The notes below the pieces were generated by a model, which was given only the letters and a program-made list of their open reading frames with translations, was not told the origin of the DNA and did not search any database. The translations under genes and the position numbers were made by a program. 21,088 nucleotides of DNA from Tannerellaceae bacterium (GTDB lineage: Bacteria > Bacteroidota > Bacteroidia > Bacteroidales > Tannerellaceae): contig JAITAD010000024.1 of the NCBI GenBank assembly GCA_031284275.1, positions 1 to 21,088 on the forward strand, given 5' to 3'. Below, in pieces: positions 16,083-21,088 of this stretch (position 1 is the first letter of the stretch; each line of letters opens with the position of its first letter).

Positions 16083-18220
16083 GCGGAAAGACGCAGGAAC
16101 GGGGAGCCGGCACCGAAACGGAGAAAAAAACCGAACCGGGGAAAAAGACCGGAACAAGGAAAGAAACCGGAAAAGAGAAAGGCTCCGGAAAGGGAAAAAG
16201 TAAGGCGAAACCGAAAACGGCGGCCGATGCCGGCGGTGGAGGGGCTAATGTTCCTGTCGGCGGTGTCGGTAATGCCGGAGGGGGAGGGAAGTCCAAGCAG
16301 CGCACGGCGATATATTGGATGTACGGCCTCATGTTTGCCGTTCTCGGAGCGCTTTACATGACAACGGATACATCGACGAGCAAAGAGCTGAGTTGGACGG
16401 AGTTCGAAGGGCTATTGCGGCGAGATGCCTTTGAGTCGGTAACGGCTTTCAACAAAAAGAACTTGCTTGAGGCGACGCTGAAAGCGGAGATGGTCGGGCA
16501 GGTCTTTGAAGGGGAAACGACGCAAGGGAAACCGCGTGTCTTTGTCAAGATAGCTTCGACGGAACAGTTCGCCGGATTTTACGACCGCTTGCAGACGGAA
16601 ATAAAGCCTTCTGCCGAAGTGCGTTTTGAGGAAGGGGATGATGCGATATGGAACTATATCATTTCGGCGGCGCCGTTTTTGTTATTCGTCTTCATTGTAG
16701 TTTACCTGATGCGGCGGGTGTCGGGCGGCGGACTGCCGGGGGCCGGCGGGGGGCTGTTCTCGGTAGGGAAGTCCAAGGCGCAACTCTTCGACAAGGAGAA
16801 CCATGCAGGTATCACTTTCAAAGACGTGGCAGGACTCTCTGAGGCCAAGCAGGAGGTAGAGGAAATCGTGTCGTTTCTCCGTAATCCGAAGAAATATACC
16901 GATTTGGGAGGCAAGATACCCAAAGGAGCGTTATTGGTAGGGCCGCCGGGAACGGGTAAAACACTATTGGCCAAAGCGGTGGCCGGTGAAGCCAACGTGC
17001 CTTTCTTTTCCATGTCCGGCTCTGACTTTGTCGAGATGTTCGTTGGGGTAGGGGCGTCGCGGGTGCGTGACCTTTTCCGTCAAGCGAAAGATAAGGCGCC
17101 CTGTATCGTGTTTATCGACGAAATTGATGCCGTAGGGCGCGCTCGTGGGCGTAACAACAACATTAACACGAACGATGAGCGGGAAAACACCCTCAACCAG
17201 CTGCTCACAGAGATGGACGGCTTCGGCTCAAACAGCGGGGTGATTATTCTGGCGGCGACGAATAGATCGGACGTGTTGGATAAGGCCTTATTGCGGGCGG
17301 GGCGTTTCGACCGGCAAATACATGTGGAACTGCCTGACCTGAACGAGCGGAAAGAGATTTTTGGCGTTCACCTGCGTCCGTTAAAGGCAGATGCGTCGGT
17401 AGACACCGATTTTCTGGCACGGCAGACGCCGGGCTTCTCCGGAGCGGATATCGCCAACGTATGCAACGAAGCGGCGCTCATAGCGGCGCGGAGTGGCAAG
17501 CAGGCGGTGCAGCGGGAGGATTTTATGAGCGCCGTAGACCGTATCATTGGAGGTCTGGAGAAACGTTCACGCATTACGACGCGCGAGGAACGGCGCAGCA
17601 TCGCCATACATGAAGCCGGACATGCGGTAATCAGTTGGCTGTTGGAACATGCCAATCCGTTGGTGAAGGTGACCATCGTGCCGCGCGGCAAGGCATTGGG
17701 GGCAGCGTGGTATTTGCCGGAGGAGCGGCAGATAACGACGCGCGAACAGCTCTTGGACGAGATGTGCGCCACCTTGGGCGGACGTGCGGCAGAAGAGCTT
17801 TTCCTCGGCAGGGTATCAACCGGCGCCTCCAACGATTTGGAACGGGTAACCAAACAAGCTTACGCCATGGTGGCTTACTTCGGGATGAGCGAACGCTTGC
17901 CGAATCTGAACTACTATGACTCGACAGGGCAGGAATGGGGTTTTACGAAGCCTTACAGTGAACGGACAGCCCAATTGATAGACGAAGAGGTACGGGACAT
18001 TGTGAACGCCCAGTATGATCGTGCCAAAGGGTTACTGGCCGAACGTGCGGAAGGGCACAAGCGGCTTGCGGAAGTGTTGCTGGAACGTGAAGTGATATTT
18101 GCGGAAGACGTGGAAGGGATTTTCGGTAAACGTCCATGGTTGTCGCGCGCAGAGGAATTGGAAGCTTCGGAGACTGCAGCGGAACCGAAATCTGAGGAAA
18201 AGCAGGCGGAAGGGGGATGA
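16079..18220 (+). CDS. ftsH: ATP-dependent membrane zinc protease FtsH
   Basis: A 713-residue AAA+ metalloprotease anchored in the inner membrane; it degrades misfolded membrane proteins and selected cytoplasmic regulators. TM1 lies at about 77-94, a small periplasmic domain follows, and TM2 is at about 195-212. The AAA domain has Walker A GPPGTGKT (288-295), Walker B with D347-E348, and the second region of homology ([21 protein letters not shown] is the stretch just after it). The zinc site is HEAGH (511-515) with D586 (SNDLE) as third ligand, so it should be active. Unusual is the N-terminal extension of about 75 residues, almost only Lys, Gly, Glu, Thr and Arg, before TM1. Start and end overlap efp and the GH67 gene by ATGA. 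Confidence 0.97.
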   Translation: MSGKTQERGAGTETEKKTEPGKKTGTRKETGKEKGSGKGKSKAKPKTAADAGGGGANVPVGGVGNAGGGGKSKQRTAIYWMYGLMFAVLGALYMTTDTSTSKELSWTEFEGLLRRDAFESVTAFNKKNLLEATLKAEMVGQVFEGETTQGKPRVFVKIASTEQFAGFYDRLQTEIKPSAEVRFEEGDDAIWNYIISAAPFLLFVFIVVYLMRRVSGGGLPGAGGGLFSVGKSKAQLFDKENHAGITFKDVAGLSEAKQEVEEIVSFLRNPKKYTDLGGKIPKGALLVGPPGTGKTLLAKAVAGEANVPFFSMSGSDFVEMFVGVGASRVRDLFRQAKDKAPCIVFIDEIDAVGRARGRNNNINTNDERENTLNQLLTEMDGFGSNSGVIILAATNRSDVLDKALLRAGRFDRQIHVELPDLNERKEIFGVHLRPLKADASVDTDFLARQTPGFSGADIANVCNEAALIAARSGKQAVQREDFMSAVDRIIGGLEKRSRITTREERRSIAIHEAGHAVISWLLEHANPLVKVTIVPRGKALGAAWYLPEERQITTREQLLDEMCATLGGRAAEELFLGRVSTGASNDLERVTKQAYAMVAYFGMSERLPNLNYYDSTGQEWGFTKPYSERTAQLIDEEVRDIVNAQYDRAKGLLAERAEGHKRLAEVLLEREVIFAEDVEGIFGKRPWLSRAEELEASETAAEPKSEEKQAEGG

Positions 18221-20256
18221 AAGGAGTGTTGCGAGGCTTACAATTATCGTTGGCGTTGTGGTGTTCCCTTGTGGGAGCGGAGAACGGGAGGCGGCTGTGG
18301 CTTCGGTACGACACGGTAACGGTAGCTCCGGAAGTGCTTTACAGCGGGGGAAGCGCGATGGTAGACATTGCGGCAGGAGAGTTGCGACACCATTGGCAAG
18401 GAGGGATTGTGCGGCTGACGCTGTCCTCGCGGCAAGAAGTGCAGGCGCTCACGGAGGAGGGCTTCCTGTTGGAGGGTGATGTGCAGCAGGGAGTGACGGT
18501 ATCGTCGGCAGGGGAAGCGGGCTTGCTCTATGGGGCGTACCACTTGTTGCGCCTGCAAGCAACGGGGGCATTGCCGGCCGACGGAAAGCTTGAGGTGCGT
18601 GAGATGCCGCGTTTCAGTCGGCGTATCCTCAACCATTGGGATAACTTGGACGACAGCGTCGAGCGAGGATACGCCGGCGCTTCTATCTGGGGATGGACAG
18701 CAGCGCAAGACACGTCGGCGATAACCCGTTACCGGCAGTATGCGCGTGCGAACGCTTCGATAGGCCTCAACGGAACGGTACTGAACAACGTGAATGCCTC
18801 GCCGGCGATATTGTCTGCTCCCCTGTTGGCGCGGGTGAAGGTGATTGCCGACGTGCTCCGCCCTTACGGAATACGGGTCTACCTGTCGGTGAATTTCGAT
18901 TCGCCGGCGGCTTTGGGCGGTCTGCCCTCGTCCGACCCGTTGGATAAGAAGGTTCAACGTTGGTGGGGAGATAAAGCCAAAGAGATATACACCCTGATAC
19001 CGGACTTTGGGGGCTTCCTTGTGAAAGCGAACTCGGAGGGACTGCCGGGGCCGCAAGACTTCGGACGTACCCATGCCGACGGGGCGAATATGCTGGCCGC
19101 CGCCGTACACCCTTTCGGTGGGATAGTGATGTGGCGCGCCTTTGTTTACAGCCCCTCGAACGAAGACCGCGCCAAGCAGGCGGCCTTGGAGTTCCTGCCG
19201 CTGGACGGGCAGTTCGCCGACAATGTGCTTGTTCAGGTGAAAAACGGCCCGATAGATTTTCAGCCGCGCGAGCCTTTCAGCCCGCTCTTCGGCCTCATGC
19301 AGGAGACGCCGTTGATGGCGGAATTGCAAATCACGCAGGAGTATCTGGGGCAAGGGAACCATTTGGTATTTCTGGCTACGATGTGGAAAGAGTTTTTCGA
19401 AAGCGATACCTACGCCTTGGGTATCGGTTCGACGGTGGCGAAGATGACGGACGGGACACTTCGTTCCCAACAGTTTACGGCCATAGCGGGTGTGGCGAAT
19501 ACGGGACAAGATGCCAATTGGTGCGGACAGCATTTCGGGCAGGCGAATTGGTACGCTTTCGGTCGTTTGGCTTGGGACCATACCCTGACGGCTGAAACGA
19601 TTGCCGAAGAGTGGCTCAAACAGACGTTTACAGCCGACGAGGCTTTTCTGGATCCGATGAGGAACCTGATGCTCTCTTCCCATGAAACGGCGGTGGACTA
19701 CATGATGCCGTTGGGGCTGCACCACATCTTTGCGTGGGAACATCATTACGGGCCGGAGCCGTGGACAGACATTCCCGGGGCACGCGAGGACTGGATGCCG
19801 CGCTATTATCATCGTGCCGACTCGGCAGGTATCGGCTTCGACCGTTCGGGGACAGGTGGCGCCGTAGAACAGTATCTTGAGCCATTGCGTTCGGAATGGG
19901 GTAGTCGGGAGCATTGCCCCGAAGAATTATTGTTGTGGTTTCACCATGTGGGGTGGGACGAGGCGCTTTTGAACGGACGCACACTCTGGGAGGAGCTGTG
20001 TTATCGTTACGATGGCGGAGTGCAGGATGTACGTGAGTACCAGCGGACGTGGGATATGATGGAACCCTTCGTCGATGCCGAACGTTTCAGCGCCGTGCAA
20101 CGGAAGTTGAAGATACAGGCATGGGATGCGGTATGGTGGCGCGATGCCTGCCTGCTCTATTTTCAGCGTTTCTCGCAGCGTATCATTCCCTATGAGATAG
20201 AGCGTCCGGTGTACGATCTGGATGAGCTGATCGAAGCTTCGCGCCCCAAACAGTGA
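18217..20256 (+). CDS. GH67 alpha-glucuronidase (secreted)
   Basis: A 679-residue glycoside hydrolase of family 67, which removes 4-O-methyl-glucuronic acid from the end of xylo-oligosaccharides. After a signal peptide ([20 protein letters not shown]) comes an N-terminal beta-rich domain (~25-150), then the TIM barrel, then a helical C-terminal domain. Catalytic residues can be placed by spacing against known GH67 enzymes (from memory, Cellvibrio E292/D365/E393): acid E274 in ANSEGLPGPQ, and D347 (NGPIDFQPREPF) with E375 (QITQEYLG). The distances 73 and 28 are identical. Location is probably periplasmic. The gene begins in an ATGA overlap with ftsH, an odd partner; no xylanase, SusCD pair or xylose gene is in view. 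Its last 74 bp overlap the convergent methyltransferase gene. Confidence 0.9.
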   Translation: MKGVLRGLQLSLALWCSLVGAENGRRLWLRYDTVTVAPEVLYSGGSAMVDIAAGELRHHWQGGIVRLTLSSRQEVQALTEEGFLLEGDVQQGVTVSSAGEAGLLYGAYHLLRLQATGALPADGKLEVREMPRFSRRILNHWDNLDDSVERGYAGASIWGWTAAQDTSAITRYRQYARANASIGLNGTVLNNVNASPAILSAPLLARVKVIADVLRPYGIRVYLSVNFDSPAALGGLPSSDPLDKKVQRWWGDKAKEIYTLIPDFGGFLVKANSEGLPGPQDFGRTHADGANMLAAAVHPFGGIVMWRAFVYSPSNEDRAKQAALEFLPLDGQFADNVLVQVKNGPIDFQPREPFSPLFGLMQETPLMAELQITQEYLGQGNHLVFLATMWKEFFESDTYALGIGSTVAKMTDGTLRSQQFTAIAGVANTGQDANWCGQHFGQANWYAFGRLAWDHTLTAETIAEEWLKQTFTADEAFLDPMRNLMLSSHETAVDYMMPLGLHHIFAWEHHYGPEPWTDIPGAREDWMPRYYHRADSAGIGFDRSGTGGAVEQYLEPLRSEWGSREHCPEELLLWFHHVGWDEALLNGRTLWEELCYRYDGGVQDVREYQRTWDMMEPFVDAERFSAVQRKLKIQAWDAVWWRDACLLYFQRFSQRIIPYEIERPVYDLDELIEASRPKQ

Positions 20257-21088
20257 CGCTTTCTTCGGGAGGGTTACCGACGCTTGTGGCGGAGAGGCGT
20301 ATCCGCCATGCGGAGGGATAGAGATTATTGGTGCGGTTGCCGAGATGCTTGACAAAGCCGAGGGGAACGCCTGCGTAACGGATCAGGACGTAGCCCCGCG
20401 GCGTGTCGAGAGCTAAAACAAGGGTTTCCTTGCGGAGATAACGGATAGCGGATTCGGTGTTGAGTTCGACGGCAGGAAAAGCGTCCGGGCGTAGGGCGAT
20501 GCTCATCGCCAGCGCATGGGCAGGTACGAAATCGCGGCCTTTGAGCTGCCCCAAGGTTATTCCGGCATGGCAGACGTGTAGCTGTCCGGCGAGGCGGCGG
20601 ATGTAGTCTGCCCATGCGGCGGGAAGGGCATGGAGGCTGTCGCCGAACGGCTCGGAAACATAATCGTCGGAAGAAAGCAGGAGGCGGAGCGGATGTCGGT
20701 GTGACTCCTGAGAGGCGTTAGTCCGTCGAAAAGCTGTTTTCGTGGAAAATGGAGAGGTGGCTTCTCCTTTACGAAGCATGGCCAGGGTAAAACCCTCGCT
20801 GCGGGTACGGTGGGGAAAGAAACGGTAGAGGGGATAGTCTCCTTGCAACTGCGAGGTGATATGCCATGAAGGGAGGATGGGGATGTCAAGCGGAGTGGCG
20901 CCCAGCTCTTCAACGAGGTAACGGACTATGCTCTCATTTTCTTCCGTGTTGTAGGTACAGGTGCTGTAGATGAGGTGACCGCCGGGACGGAGCGCCGGCC
21001 AGATGTCGGCGAGGATCCGCCGTTGACGTGCGGCGCAGGCGGCAGGAGTGTCGGGTGTCCATTGGGCAGCAGCTTCACCATGGTCTTT
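20183..21088 (-). CDS. 16S rRNA m5C methyltransferase, RsmF/RsmB (NOL1/NOP2/Sun) type (partial, N-terminus outside window)
   Basis: The minus strand is open from the right edge for 301 residues to a TGA at 20185-20183. The first visible residues (KDHGEAAAQW) are what normally follows the catalytic PCSG motif. Then come GGHLIYSTCTYNTEENE, the second conserved Cys motif of AdoMet-dependent RNA m5C methyltransferases, and RTRSEGFTLAML. The C-terminal part has LGFVKHLGNRTNNLYPSAWRIRLS, like the RNA-binding tail domain of RsmF. The Rossmann-fold N-terminal part lies beyond the window. After RIRLS there is an unusual extension of about 35 residues, largely antisense to the GH67 gene. Which cytosine is modified cannot be told from this fragment. 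The coding strand is C-rich, opposite to the convergent GH67 gene. Confidence 0.85.
   Translation of the reverse strand, partial: KDHGEAAAQWTPDTPAACAARQRRILADIWPALRPGGHLIYSTCTYNTEENESIVRYLVEELGATPLDIPILPSWHITSQLQGDYPLYRFFPHRTRSEGFTLAMLRKGEATSPFSTKTAFRRTNASQESHRHPLRLLLSSDDYVSEPFGDSLHALPAAWADYIRRLAGQLHVCHAGITLGQLKGRDFVPAHALAMSIALRPDAFPAVELNTESAIRYLRKETLVLALDTPRGYVLIRYAGVPLGFVKHLGNRTNNLYPSAWRIRLSATSVGNPPEESVTVWGAKLRSAHPDRTPDALSHRE

Noticed and set aside
18244..19914. 556-codon minus-strand frame opposite the GH67 gene
   Set aside because: The plus frame has GH67 catalytic residues at the right spacing; the antisense protein is Arg/His-rich low-information sequence.

Overview
The window looks like chromosomal DNA of a fairly GC-rich Bacteroidales bacterium. 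Elongation factor P matches the Bacteroidetes form closely (an N-terminus like [11 protein letters not shown] and a KPGKGPAF loop). Several genes are preceded by the Bacteroidetes -7 box TAnnTTTG. There is a long QueA-type paralogue of the kind carried by this phylum, and a FecB-type binding protein sits next to a TonB-dependent receptor. I see no rRNA, tRNA, CRISPR array, insertion sequence or phage gene.

Layout. 1-1265 (minus): N-terminal part of an unrecognised secreted protein. 1266-1802: divergent non-coding region with two promoter candidates, an inverted repeat and a G10 tract. 1803-2675 (plus): a StrF-like glycosyltransferase. 2670-4770 (minus): a tightly packed envelope-glycan operon of two paralogous GT2 enzymes and a Kdo/WaaP-type kinase. 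4833-9636 (plus): dnaE overlapping a QueA-type gene. 9731-11308 (plus): an AlbA_2/HATPase_c_4/winged-helix regulator with a striking 11/12-bp tandem array. 11315-15305 (minus): a three-gene overlapping operon for haem or metal uptake (HmuY-like lipoprotein, periplasmic binding protein, TonB-dependent receptor). 15519-20256 (plus): efp, ftsH and a GH67 alpha-glucuronidase linked by ATGA overlaps. 20183-21088 (minus): C-terminal part of an RsmF/RsmB-type rRNA m5C methyltransferase, converging into the end of the GH67 gene.

How the genes fit together. The left third serves envelope glycan assembly. The middle holds replication and tRNA or translation functions. The minus-strand operon at 11.3-15.3 kb would bring haem or metal across the outer membrane. 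The right end joins translation (efp), membrane proteolysis (ftsH) and, unexpectedly, xylan side-chain hydrolysis (GH67).

The three observations I rate highest are: the tandem array, whose 11-mer is read in all three frames and whose contraction or expansion would switch the C-terminal DNA-binding domain off; a flip of strand composition from C-rich to G-rich on the plus strand near 15.3-15.5 kb that ignores gene direction; and the efp-ftsH-GH67 coupling. I did not find a clearly new multi-gene defence or mobile system.
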